From: Pseudomonas oryzagri
Lineage (GTDB): Bacteria > Pseudomonadota > Gammaproteobacteria > Pseudomonadales > Pseudomonadaceae
NCBI RefSeq assembly: GCF_020831405.1
Contig: NZ_JAJHPU010000039.1
Location: 56,335-120,334, forward strand
DNA: 64,000 nt
Direction: 5' to 3'
The translations under genes were made by a program, and so were the position numbers. Below the pieces are notes generated by a model. It saw nothing but the letters and a program-made list of their open reading frames with translations, did no database searches and was not told the origin of the DNA. Shown here piece after piece: positions 27,992 to 38,325 of the stretch (position 1 is its first letter; the number at the start of each line of letters is the position of its first letter).

Positions 27992-28258
27992 TCAAGTGTA
28001 CTTGGTGAAGATGCTGCGCACCCGCGCCAGGGTGGCGCTGCTGTCCTGCTCGGGGTCGAGGACCGCCTCTTCCAGCAGGCAGGCGAGCAGCTCCTGGTAG
28101 GCGCGGTCGAGGGCCTTGCGTGCCGCGGCGAACTGCTGGGCGACGGCCTCGCAATCCTCGCCGCGACGAATCATCGCCTGCAGACCGCGTATCTGGCCCT
28201 CGATGCGGGCCAGACGCTTGAGCATGGCGTCCTGATGGTTCTGGCGGGTTTCACTCAT
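27992..28258 (-). CDS. CsoR/RcnR/FrmR-family repressor
   Basis: 88 residues, all-helical DUF156 fold: MLKRLARIEGQIRGLQAMI, the key Cys 36 in GEDCEAVAQQF, then AARKALDRAYQELLACLL. Members sense copper, nickel, formaldehyde or persulfide and release DNA. His 8 and Cys 36 are present. The helix-2 ligand region, which often has His and a second Cys, has Cys 60 (LLACLLEEA) and no His, so the signal cannot be read from the sequence. Its start overlaps the end of the DUF3365 gene by 8 bases, so the two are translated together. Confidence 0.85.
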   Translation of the reverse strand: MSETRQNHQDAMLKRLARIEGQIRGLQAMIRRGEDCEAVAQQFAAARKALDRAYQELLACLLEEAVLDPEQDSSATLARVRSIFTKYT

Positions 28259-28808
28259 TCCGGGTTTCCAGGGGGCGACGCAGGGTGAAGGCGCCACGCA
28301 GTTCGCCGAGAGCGAAGCCGCGGGCCTGATCCTGCGGATAGCGTTGGTCGATCACCGCGGCCAGTTCGGGCTTGATGTTCCGGCCATGGCAGGCGAGGCA
28401 GGGTTCGCCGGTGGGAATGGCCTTCATCAGACGGAACTCGCCATCGACCACCCCGGCATGCTTGAGGTCGGCGACCGGCTCGCCGGCGGCAGCGCGGGCG
28501 GCGAACTGCTCCAGCACCTGGCGTTCCCAAGCGTCCGGCGCGTTGTTCGGATTGCGCAGCTTAAGCGCCGTACGCCCGACTTTCCAGGGAGCCTGACTGT
28601 GCTGGGCAGCGATCTGCGCGGCCAGCAGCTGGCAGGCCTCGACGGCCTTGGCCGGCCCGCCGTCCTGCATGGCGGCCTTGACGGTGGCGAGCAGCTGCTG
28701 CTGGAACGGCGGGATCAGCGCAGCACCCTCGGCGGCGAGCTGCTGGCTGTCGGTGGCGTTGGCTTGGCTGGTGAAGGCGATCAGCAAGGCAAGGGTGGCG
28801 ATGCGCAT
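28251..28808 (-). CDS. Periplasmic c-type haem protein, DUF3365
   Basis: 185 residues. A signal peptide ends near residue 18 (QANA-TD). The domain is that of DUF3365/c-type haem family proteins, with the covalent haem motif CLACH at 137-141 (GEPCLACHG). In other proteins this domain is a periplasmic sensor or redox module; here it stands alone with no kinase part. It is the first gene of a pair with the CsoR-like regulator, which suggests that both respond to the same metal or redox signal. That link is inference. Confidence 0.85.
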   Translation of the reverse strand: MRIATLALLIAFTSQANATDSQQLAAEGAALIPPFQQQLLATVKAAMQDGGPAKAVEACQLLAAQIAAQHSQAPWKVGRTALKLRNPNNAPDAWERQVLEQFAARAAAGEPVADLKHAGVVDGEFRLMKAIPTGEPCLACHGRNIKPELAAVIDQRYPQDQARGFALGELRGAFTLRRPLETRNE

Positions 28809-28921
28809 GGAGGCTCCTGGGCGGGCTTTCTGGGTACCCCCAGGAGTATCTTGAGCGGCCCGCGCAAATGCAATACGCCGATCCGCCATCTGGAGAGGTG
28901 CGGCTCTGCTGGTTGCTGGCC

Positions 28922-30883
28922 TCAGCGTCCGCGGATCAGCTCGCGCAGCAGGAAGCGGCTGGGATGACAGGCTTCAGCTACCGCGCGTGGCAGCGGCAGG
29001 GGTTCATCGTCCAGCCAGGCGGCGATCAGCTCGCCTGCCAGCGGCGCGCTGATCAGGCCGCGTGAACCGTGGCCGCAATTGACGTACAGCCCCTCCAGCC
29101 AAGGTGCCGGCGTATCGAGGCGGCGCGACGCGTCCTTGCCCAGGGCGGCATAGGCGAGGTTGAACGCCGTGGCGTCCACCAGCGGGCCGATCAGCGGCAG
29201 GTAGTCCGGCGTGGTGCTGCGGAAGGCGGCGCGGCCACCCAGGCTCGCCGGGTCGAGCTGATCGGCGTGCAGGGCCTGGGCAAGTGTCGGGGAGATCTGC
29301 CGAAGCATGCCGAGGTTATCGGCATGCTCCGCGGCGGACAGCGCGAGATCGTCGCGCTGGAAATTGAAGCTGGCGCCCAGGGTGTGCTCGTCGTTGCGAA
29401 CGGGGGCGACGTAGCCCTCCGCGCAAAGCACGGTGCGCAGCGCGCGGCTGGCCGCGGTGGCCGGCAGGCGGCTGATCTGCCCGCGGATGCGCTTGAGCTT
29501 GAGGTGGGCGGCGGCGGGAAAGCGCAGCACCTCGCTGGCGGTGGACAGCACGGCGACCGGCGCGTGGGCCAGCAGTCGGCCGTCCTGGCGGGCCTGCCAC
29601 AGACCGTCCTGGCGATGCAGCTCGAACGCCTCGCTGGCGGTCAGCACGCGGATGTTCGGATGCGCGACAAGGGCCCGACACAGCGCCGGCGGGTGCACCC
29701 AGCCGGCCTCGGCGAACCACAGGCCGCCCTGTTCCAGCGCCAGGCCGGCCAGTTGCGTGGCCTCGTCGGCATCCACCGGACGCAGCAGGTCGGCGGGGAA
29801 GGCGGCGGCCAGACGCTGCTGACGCTCGGCTTCCTTGGCGTCGAAGGCCAGCTGCAGCACGCCGCAGGCGCTCCAGTCCCGGCCGTCCGCCAGGCGTTCG
29901 AGTTGCCGGCGGGTGTAGCCGAAACCGCCGACCACCAGCTGCGACAGCGCGGTGCCATGGGCCGACAGCTTGAGATAAAGCACGCCCTGCGGATTGCCCG
30001 AGGCCTCCATCGCCAGCTCGGCGTGCCGCTCGAGCAGGGTGACCTGCCAGCCGCGCGCCGCCAGGCTCGCCGCGGTGGCACAACCGGCCAGGCCGCCACC
30101 GACCACCAGAACCTCGCGTGGACCTGGCACCTTCGGCGGACGCGCGTACCACGGCTTGCCGGCAGGCTGGGCGGATCCCTGAAAATGCCCGGCGAGCATC
30201 TCGCGCTTGTGACCGAAGCCCTTGACCCTGGCCATGACGAAGCCGGCGTCGCCAAGGCCGCGGCGCACGAAGCCGGCGCTGGTGAAGGTGGCCAGGGTCG
30301 CACCGGGGGCGGAGAGGCGGGCCAGCTCGGCGAATAGCGTCGTCGTCCACATCTCGGGGTTCTTCGCCGGCGAGAAGCCGTCGAGGAACCAGGCGTCGAC
30401 GCGCGCGTCGAGCTGCGGCAGGCAGTCGTGCACGTCGCCGACCAGCAGGGTGAGAGTCACCCGTCCCCCGGCGAACACCAGGCGCTGGAAGCCCGGATGT
30501 ACCGCCACATATTGGGCGAGCAACTGGTCGGCCAGCGGCGCCAGCTCCGGCCACAGCGCCAGGGCACGCGCCAGATCGGTGCGGCCCAGCGGGTACTTCT
30601 CGACGCTGACGAAATGCAGACGGGCGCCGGCTGCGGTCTCGCGCTCGAACAGCTGCCACGCGCAGAGGAAGTTCAAGCCGGTGCCGAACCCGGTTTCGCC
30701 GATCACCAGGCACTCGTCCGCCCCCAGCGCGGCGAAGCGCTCGGCCAGGCGGTTGTGGGCGAGGAACACATGGCGGGTTTCCTCCAGGCCCGACGCGCGG
30801 GAGAAGTAGACGTCGCCAAAGGCGCGCGACAGCGGCTGGCCCTGTTCGTCCCAGTCCAGCTGGGCGTGCGGTTGCTCGTTCAT
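28922..30883 (-). CDS. mnmC: Bifunctional tRNA wobble-uridine enzyme MnmC
   Basis: 653 residues. The N-terminal methyltransferase half (about 1-245; GETGFGTGLNFLCAWQLF, VDAWFLDGFSPAKNPEMW) makes the final methylation of mnm5s2U. The C-terminal FAD oxidase half begins with the Rossmann motif VVGGGLAGCATAASLAARGW near residue 260 and removes the carboxymethyl group. Both halves are complete. It is divergent from the polyphosphate enzyme gene. Confidence 0.97.
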   Translation of the reverse strand: MNEQPHAQLDWDEQGQPLSRAFGDVYFSRASGLEETRHVFLAHNRLAERFAALGADECLVIGETGFGTGLNFLCAWQLFERETAAGARLHFVSVEKYPLGRTDLARALALWPELAPLADQLLAQYVAVHPGFQRLVFAGGRVTLTLLVGDVHDCLPQLDARVDAWFLDGFSPAKNPEMWTTTLFAELARLSAPGATLATFTSAGFVRRGLGDAGFVMARVKGFGHKREMLAGHFQGSAQPAGKPWYARPPKVPGPREVLVVGGGLAGCATAASLAARGWQVTLLERHAELAMEASGNPQGVLYLKLSAHGTALSQLVVGGFGYTRRQLERLADGRDWSACGVLQLAFDAKEAERQQRLAAAFPADLLRPVDADEATQLAGLALEQGGLWFAEAGWVHPPALCRALVAHPNIRVLTASEAFELHRQDGLWQARQDGRLLAHAPVAVLSTASEVLRFPAAAHLKLKRIRGQISRLPATAASRALRTVLCAEGYVAPVRNDEHTLGASFNFQRDDLALSAAEHADNLGMLRQISPTLAQALHADQLDPASLGGRAAFRSTTPDYLPLIGPLVDATAFNLAYAALGKDASRRLDTPAPWLEGLYVNCGHGSRGLISAPLAGELIAAWLDDEPLPLPRAVAEACHPSRFLLRELIRGR

Positions 30884-31007
30884 CGGTACGGTATGCGGCG
30901 AAAAAGGGCATCCATTCTAGCCGAACGGGCGTGCCCGGCAGGCAAAACCCTTGCATGGCGCCCCTACTCATCGGCTAGGCTGCTGTGGACCGCCAGGGAG
31001 AGCTCGC

Positions 31008-32498
31008 ATGTTCGAATCCGCCGAAATCGGCCACCAGATCGACAAGGAAACCTATGAGGCCGCCGTTCCCGAGCTGCGCGAGGCGCTGCTCCAGGCGCAG
31101 TTCGAGCTGCGCGAACAGGCGCGCTTTCCACTGATCGTCCTGCTCAACGGCATCGAAGGGGCCGGCAAGGGCGAGACGGTCAGGCTGCTCAACGAATGGA
31201 TGGACCCGCGCCTGATCCAGGTCGAGACCTTCGATCTGCCGAGCGACGAGGAACTGGCCCGCCCGCCTTACTGGCGTTACTGGCGGCGCCTGCCGCCCAA
31301 GGGGCGTACCGGCATCTTTTTCGGCAACTGGTACAGCCAGATGCTGCAAGGGCGGATACACGGGCGCATCGACGACGCCCAGCTGGACCAGGCCATCGAC
31401 GGCGCCGAGCGCTTCGAACGCATGCTCTGCGACGAGGGCGCGCTGATCTTCAAGTTCTGGTTCCATCTCTCCAAGCAGCAGATGAAGGCCCGTCTCAAGG
31501 CTCTGCAGGACGACCCGCTGTACAGCTGGCGGATCAGCCCGCTGGACTGGCAGCAGTCGAAGACCTACGACAAGTTCGTGCGCCACGGCGAGCGGGTGCT
31601 GCGCCGCACCAGCCGCGACTACGCGCCCTGGTACGTGGTGGAAGGCGCGGATGAGCGCTACCGCAGCCTGACTGTCGGGCGCATTCTGCTGGAAGGCCTG
31701 CAGGCGGCGCTGCAGATGAAGGAGCGGCCCAAGCGACAGCCGCACGCCGCGCCGGTGGCGGCCAGCATCGACAACCGCGGTCTGGTCGACAGCCTGGACA
31801 TGAGCCAGGCCCTGGACAAGGAAACCTATCAGCAGCAACTGCTGAGCGAGCAGGCGCGCCTGGCCCGCCTGCTGAGCGACAAGCGCATGCGCCGCCAGGC
31901 GCTGGTGGCGGTGTTCGAGGGCAACGATGCCGCCGGCAAGGGCGGGGCGATCCGTCGTGTGGCCGGTGCGCTGGATCCGCGCCAGTACCGCATCGTGCCG
32001 GTGGCGGCGCCGACCGAGGAGGAGCAGGCCCAGCCCTACCTGTGGCGCTTCTGGCGGCATATTCCGGCGCGCGGTCAGTTCAGCATGTTCGACCGTTCCT
32101 GGTACGGACGCGTGCTGGTCGAGCGGGTCGAGGGATACTGCTCGCAGGCCGACTGGCTGCGCGCCTACGGCGAGATCAACGACTTCGAGGAGCAGCTCAC
32201 CGACGCCGGGGTAGTGGTGGTCAAGTTCTGGATGGCCATCGACCAACAGACCCAGCTGGAGCGCTTCAAGGCGCGCGAGGAAACCTCGTTCAAGCGTTTC
32301 AAGATCACCGGAGACGACTGGCGCAATCGCGACAAATGGTCGTTATACGTCGATGCGGTCAATGACATGGTCGACCGCACCAGCACCGAGATTGCGCCCT
32401 GGACGCTGATCGAGGCCAACGACAAGCGCTTCGCCCGCGTCAAGGTGCTGCGCACGATCAACGAGGCGCTCGAGGCGGCCTTCGAGCGCTCGCGCTGA
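31008..32498 (+). CDS. pap: Polyphosphate:AMP phosphotransferase (tandem PPK2)
   Basis: 496 residues with two fused PPK2 domains. The known P. aeruginosa enzyme uses polyphosphate to turn AMP into ADP. P-loops lie near residue 47 (NGIEGAGKGE) and near 304 (FEGNDAAGKGG). The second domain has the standard DRSWYGR lid motif; the first has FGNWYSQ at the same place, so only the second domain is likely to be catalytic, as in other class II PPK2 proteins. The ATG at 31008 has GGGAGAG upstream. Confidence 0.93.
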   Translation: MFESAEIGHQIDKETYEAAVPELREALLQAQFELREQARFPLIVLLNGIEGAGKGETVRLLNEWMDPRLIQVETFDLPSDEELARPPYWRYWRRLPPKGRTGIFFGNWYSQMLQGRIHGRIDDAQLDQAIDGAERFERMLCDEGALIFKFWFHLSKQQMKARLKALQDDPLYSWRISPLDWQQSKTYDKFVRHGERVLRRTSRDYAPWYVVEGADERYRSLTVGRILLEGLQAALQMKERPKRQPHAAPVAASIDNRGLVDSLDMSQALDKETYQQQLLSEQARLARLLSDKRMRRQALVAVFEGNDAAGKGGAIRRVAGALDPRQYRIVPVAAPTEEEQAQPYLWRFWRHIPARGQFSMFDRSWYGRVLVERVEGYCSQADWLRAYGEINDFEEQLTDAGVVVVKFWMAIDQQTQLERFKAREETSFKRFKITGDDWRNRDKWSLYVDAVNDMVDRTSTEIAPWTLIEANDKRFARVKVLRTINEALEAAFERSR

Positions 32499-32542
32499 GC
32501 GCCCGTCGCGCGCAGCAGTGATACTGCGCGGACCTGCCTCGT

Positions 32543-32770
32543 TCAGTAGCTGCGCTGCGGCTGCACGGGGTTGCCGAGGGCGGGCTGGGCGAGGCTCATC
32601 AAGTTGTCGACATAGCGATTGGCCGCTTCCTGGGCATCGAAGCGAGTGAAGAACGGTCCCTCCAGGGTTCCCTCGCGCGTGGCGAAAAAGTACTGGCCGT
32701 CCACTGTGTTGATGCGGTCGCTGCGGTAGTGGGTGGCCGGTGCCGAATCGTTTTGGCGTTTGACGAACAT
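32543..32770 (-). CDS. Small DUF6316-like protein
   Basis: 75 residues, soluble, no signal peptide. The pattern RINTVDGQYFFATREGTLEG followed by an FDAQEAANRYVDNL helix matches small Pseudomonas proteins of the DUF6316 type. The function is unknown. It is convergent with pap and ends 44 bases from it. Confidence 0.7.
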   Translation of the reverse strand: MFVKRQNDSAPATHYRSDRINTVDGQYFFATREGTLEGPFFTRFDAQEAANRYVDNLMSLAQPALGNPVQPQRSY

Positions 32771-32907
32771 GGGGGCCGCTCTCCGACAAGTGACGTTAAC
32801 TTTTCAAGTCTAGTCGCTGCTGCGGTGGCGGGGTGATCATGCGACCAGTGGCTGACGGCGCAGGAGGGGATGTCTAGAATCGCGCTTTGCCCGCTTTCGG
32901 ACTGCCC

Positions 32908-33834
32908 ATGCACATCTCTTCCGGCCGTTGGCTGTACGGTCTCTTCCTGACCCTGGTGACCACCCTGCTGTGGGGCGTGTTGCCGATCATGCTCAAGCAG
33001 GTCCTGCAGACGATGGACCCGGTGACCGTCACCTGGTACCGCCTGCTCAGCTCGGGGCTCATCCTCCTGGTCTGGCTCGGCGCCTGCCGGCGTCTGCCGG
33101 CGCTGCAGCCGCTCAAGGGTAACGGCCGGTGGCTGCTCGGGCTGGCGGTGTTCGGTCTCACCGCCAACTACGTGCTCTACCTGCTCGGCCTCGAGCGGCT
33201 GAGCGCCGGCACCACCCAGCTGTTGATCCAGACCGCGCCGATCATGTTGCTGCTGGCCAGCCTGGTGGTGTTCCGCGAGTCGTTCAGTGGCGGCCAGCTG
33301 GCTGGCCTGCTGGTGCTGCTGCTCGGTTTCGGCCTGTTCTTCAATCAGCGTCTGGACGAGCTGTTCGGCTCGCTCGGCAGCTACACGCTGGGCGTGCTGA
33401 CCGTGCTCGCCGCCGCGCTGGTCTGGGTATTCTATGGCCTGGCGCAGAAGCAGCTGCTCACCGTGTGGAGTTCGGCGCAGATCATGATGGTGATCTACCT
33501 GGCCTGCGCACTGCTGCTCACCCCCTGGGCGCAGCCGCGCCAGCTGCTGGCGCTGAACAGCCTGCAGCTATGGCTGCTGGTCGGTTGCTGCCTGAATACC
33601 CTGGTGGCCTACGGTGCCTTCGCCGAGGCGCTGGCGCATTGGGAAGCCTCGCGGGTCAGCGCTGCGCTGGCGCTGACTCCGCTGGTCACCCTGCTGGCCG
33701 TCGCCGCGGCCGCCGGGTTGTGGCCGGCCGCGGTGCAGGCCGAGGCGCTCAACGCGCTGGCCTATGGCGGCGCGCTGCTGGTGGCCGCCGGCTCGGCGCT
33801 CGCCGCGCTGCTCAAGGCGCGTCCCCAGGCCTGA
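32908..33834 (+). CDS. EamA-type DMT-family transporter
   Basis: 308 residues with ten membrane helices in two EamA halves (LYGLFLTLVTTLLWGVLPI and TLGVLTVLAAALVWVFYGLA each begin a repeat). The substrate is unknown; relatives export amino acids or other metabolites. The start ATG at 32908 gives MHISSGRWLYG; an in-frame TTG seven codons earlier is less likely. It ends 4 bases from the convergent fumC stop. Confidence 0.86.
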   Translation: MHISSGRWLYGLFLTLVTTLLWGVLPIMLKQVLQTMDPVTVTWYRLLSSGLILLVWLGACRRLPALQPLKGNGRWLLGLAVFGLTANYVLYLLGLERLSAGTTQLLIQTAPIMLLLASLVVFRESFSGGQLAGLLVLLLGFGLFFNQRLDELFGSLGSYTLGVLTVLAAALVWVFYGLAQKQLLTVWSSAQIMMVIYLACALLLTPWAQPRQLLALNSLQLWLLVGCCLNTLVAYGAFAEALAHWEASRVSAALALTPLVTLLAVAAAAGLWPAAVQAEALNALAYGGALLVAAGSALAALLKARPQA

Positions 33835-33838
33835 GGGT

Positions 33839-35233
<1,395 letters not shown>

Positions 35234-35404
35234 CGCAGGGTCTCCGCGGCGGTTTTTCCCCAGTCTAGGCCGCCGCCGGCGGGGCCGTGGCCCCGTCCGT
35301 CCCGCTGCTGCGACAGTGCCGCGCTTGAGCGGGGCGGGCGATCTGCGCAGAATGACCCCATCCTCTCGCCGCCGCCGGCGGCCCCATGCATTTCGGAGCT
35401 CCCC

Positions 35405-35719
35405 ATGTCGAAACAGGAACAGATCCAGCAGGCGCTGGCCGCCCTCGAGCCGCAGCACCTCGAAGTCCACAACGAGAGCCACATGCACAGCCGTGGCGAG
35501 GAAAGCCACTTCAAGGCGGTGGTGGTCAGCCCGCAGTTCACCGGCCTGAATTCGGTCAAGCGCCACCAGAAGGTCTACGCCACCCTCGGCGAGCTGATGG
35601 GCAGCTTCCACGCCCTGGCGCTGCACACCTACACTCCGGAGGAGTGGGCCGCGCAGGGCGCCGCGCCGGACTCGCCGGCCTGCCTGGGCGGCAGCAAGCA
35701 CGACCGCCACGCCCACTGA
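35405..35719 (+). CDS. bolA: BolA family protein
   Basis: 104 residues with the BolA fold: [20 protein letters not shown] and the [20 protein letters not shown] core. BolA works with monothiol glutaredoxin in iron-sulfur handling and as a stress and morphology regulator. The His-rich tail ([10 protein letters not shown]) may bind metal. A DsbA-like gene follows 61 bases later. Confidence 0.93.
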   Translation: MSKQEQIQQALAALEPQHLEVHNESHMHSRGEESHFKAVVVSPQFTGLNSVKRHQKVYATLGELMGSFHALALHTYTPEEWAAQGAAPDSPACLGGSKHDRHAH

Positions 35720-35780
35720 GTCGCCCGCGCTTGCCCGCCGGCAGGCGCGCTCCTTGCTGAATACCGCGCCCGGAGGCCGG

Positions 35781-36416
35781 ATGAACGCCCGCCTGCTCTA
35801 CGTGATGGACCCCATGTGCTCCTGGTGCTGGGGCTTCGCGCCGGTGTTCGAGGCCCTGCTCGCGCAGGCGCGTGCCGCCGGCGTCGAGGCGCACCTGCTG
35901 GTCGGCGGCCTGCGCGCCGGCACCCGCGAGGCCCTGGATGCCGGCAGGCGCGGCTACATCCTCGAACACTGGCAAGCGGTGCACGCCCGCACCGGGCAAT
36001 CCTTCCGCTTCGAGGGCGCGCTGCCCGCGGGCTTCGTCTACGACACCGAGCCGGCCTGTCGGGCGCTGGTCGCGGTGCGCCAGCTCGATCCTGCGCGGCT
36101 CTGGCCACTGTTGCGCGCCATCCAGCAGGCCTTCTATGTCGAGGGACGCGACGTCAGCCGGGCGGACGTGCTGGTCGAACTGGCCGAGGCGGCCGGCGTG
36201 GCGCGCCCGGCCTTCGCCGCCGCCTTCGACAGCGCCGCGCTGCGCGAGGCCACCGCGGCCGACTTCCAGCGGGTGCAGAACCTCGGCATCGCCGGCTTCC
36301 CGACCCTGCTCGCCGAGCGCAATGGCCAGCTGGCGCTGTTGACCAACGGCTACCAGCCGCTGGACGCCCTGGCCCCGCTGCTGGGGCGCTGGCTGGAGCA
36401 TCTGGCTCATGGCTGA
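35781..36416 (+). CDS. DsbA-family thiol oxidoreductase, cytoplasmic type
   Basis: 211 residues. The active site CSWC is at 13-16 ([13 protein letters not shown]), and a cis-Pro loop is seen in [11 protein letters not shown]. There is no signal peptide, so it should act in the cytoplasm like FrnE- or HCCA-isomerase-related DsbA proteins. Its stop overlaps the ABC exporter start by 8 bases, so the two are co-translated. The start ATG follows CGGAGG. Confidence 0.87.
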   Translation: MNARLLYVMDPMCSWCWGFAPVFEALLAQARAAGVEAHLLVGGLRAGTREALDAGRRGYILEHWQAVHARTGQSFRFEGALPAGFVYDTEPACRALVAVRQLDPARLWPLLRAIQQAFYVEGRDVSRADVLVELAEAAGVARPAFAAAFDSAALREATAADFQRVQNLGIAGFPTLLAERNGQLALLTNGYQPLDALAPLLGRWLEHLAHG

Positions 36417-38199
36417 GCCGGCCGGCGACCGCCTGGGCTGGGCGGAGATCCGCCGGCTGGCGCTGGGCCACCGGCGCGCGCTGCTGATCGCCAACGGGGT
36501 GGCGGTGCTGGCCACCCTGTGCAGCGTGCCCATCCCGCTGCTGCTGCCGCTGTTGGTCGACGAGGTGCTGCTCGGCCACGGCGACGCCGCGCTGCGCTTC
36601 ATGGATCGCCTGCTGCCGGCGGCCTGGCAGCAGGCCGCCGGTTACATCGGCCTGATCCTGTGCACCACCCTGCTGCTGCGCGGCGCCGCGCTGGCGCTCA
36701 ACGTGCTGCAGGCGCGTCTGTTCGCCGGGCTGTCCAAGGATGTGGTCTACCGCCTGCGCCTGCGCCTGATCGAGCGGCTCAAGCGCATCTCCCTGGGCGA
36801 GTACGAAAGCCTGGGCAGTGGCACGGTGACCGCACATCTGGTCACCGATCTCGATACCCTCGACAAGTTCGTCGGCGAGACCCTGAGTCGCTTCCTGGTG
36901 GCGATCCTGACCCTGGCCGGCACCGCGGTCATCCTGCTGTGGATGCACTGGCAGCTGGCGCTGCTGATCCTGCTGTTCAACCCGCCGGTGATCTACGCCA
37001 CCGTGCTGCTCGGCAAGCGCGTCAAGCACCTGAAGAAGCTGGAGAACGACAGCACCGCGCGCTTCACCCAGGCGCTCGCCGAGACCCTCGAGGCGATCCA
37101 GGAGATCCGCGCCGGCAACCGCCAGGGCTTCTTCCTCGGCCGCCTCGGCCTGCGTGCCCGCGAGGTGCGCGACTACGCGGTGGCCTCGTTGTGGAAGAGC
37201 GATGCCGCCAACCGCGCCAGCGGCCTGCTGTTCCAGTTCGGCATCGACGTGTTCCGCGCCGCGGCCATGCTCACCGTGCTGTTTTCCGACCTGTCGATCG
37301 GCCAGATGCTCGCGGTGTTCAGCTACCTCTGGTACATGATCGGCCCGGTCGAGCAGCTGCTCGGCCTGCAGTACGCCTACTACGCCGCCGGCGGCGCGCT
37401 GAGCCGGATCAACGAACTGCTCGCCCGCGCCGACGAGCCCCGCTATCCGGGCAGCGTCGATCCCTTCGCCGGGCATGCCACCGTCGGCATCGAGGTGCGC
37501 GGCCTGCGTTTCGCATACCGCGACGAGGCAGTGCTCGATGGCCTCGATCTCGCCATCGCGCCGGGCGAGAAGGTGGCCATCGTCGGCGCCTCGGGCGGCG
37601 GCAAGAGCACCCTGGTGCAGCTGCTGCTCGGTCTCTACACGCCGCAAGCCGGCAGCATCCGCTTCGGCGGCGCGACCCTCGAGGAGATCGGTCTGGAGCG
37701 GGTGCGCGAGCAGGTGGCGGTGGTGCTGCAGCACCCGGCGCTGTTCAACGACACGGTGCGCGCCAACCTGAACATGGGCCGCGAGCGCGACGACGGCGCC
37801 TGCTGGCGGGCGCTGGAGATCGCCCAACTGGCCGACACCGTGCGCGCCCTGCCGCAGGGCCTGGACAGCGTGGTCGGCCGCTCGGGGGTGCGTCTCTCCG
37901 GCGGCCAGCGCCAGCGCCTGGCGATCGCCCGGATGATTCTCGCCGAGCCCAAGGTGGTGATCCTCGACGAGGCCACCTCGGCGCTCGATGCCGCCACCGA
38001 GTACGCCCTGCACCAGGCCCTCGGCCGCTTCCTCAGCGGGCGCACCACGCTGATCATCGCCCACCGCCTGTCGGCGGTGAAGCAGGCCGACCGCGTGCTG
38101 GTGTTCGACGGCGGGCGAATCGCCGAGCAGGGCGGCCATCAGCAGCTGATCGCCGAAGGCGGGCTGTACGCCCGCCTGTACGGCCATTTGCAGCATTAA
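36409..38199 (+). CDS. ABC exporter, fused membrane and ATPase domains (MsbA-like)
   Basis: 596 residues. Six membrane helices fill about 20-330. The ATPase domain has Walker A GASGGGKST near 393, the signature LSGGQRQRLAIAR near 496, Walker B VVILDEATSALD and a H-loop (IIAHRLS). The substrate is unknown; lipid, peptide or drug export are all possible. It is coupled to the DsbA-like gene, which could mean a thiol-containing substrate, but this is inference. Confidence 0.9.
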   Translation: MAEPAGDRLGWAEIRRLALGHRRALLIANGVAVLATLCSVPIPLLLPLLVDEVLLGHGDAALRFMDRLLPAAWQQAAGYIGLILCTTLLLRGAALALNVLQARLFAGLSKDVVYRLRLRLIERLKRISLGEYESLGSGTVTAHLVTDLDTLDKFVGETLSRFLVAILTLAGTAVILLWMHWQLALLILLFNPPVIYATVLLGKRVKHLKKLENDSTARFTQALAETLEAIQEIRAGNRQGFFLGRLGLRAREVRDYAVASLWKSDAANRASGLLFQFGIDVFRAAAMLTVLFSDLSIGQMLAVFSYLWYMIGPVEQLLGLQYAYYAAGGALSRINELLARADEPRYPGSVDPFAGHATVGIEVRGLRFAYRDEAVLDGLDLAIAPGEKVAIVGASGGGKSTLVQLLLGLYTPQAGSIRFGGATLEEIGLERVREQVAVVLQHPALFNDTVRANLNMGRERDDGACWRALEIAQLADTVRALPQGLDSVVGRSGVRLSGGQRQRLAIARMILAEPKVVILDEATSALDAATEYALHQALGRFLSGRTTLIIAHRLSAVKQADRVLVFDGGRIAEQGGHQQLIAEGGLYARLYGHLQH

Positions 38200-38325
38200 T
38201 CGACCTTTCCCGGTGAGGGGTCGCTGCGCTGCGGGCCGCCGGCGGCAGGGGAGTGCTGCCCGGCGGGGCGTAATTTGCTAAGGTGCGCCCGCCGTTCCCC
38301 TGCCCATCGCCGAGAAACCACCCTC

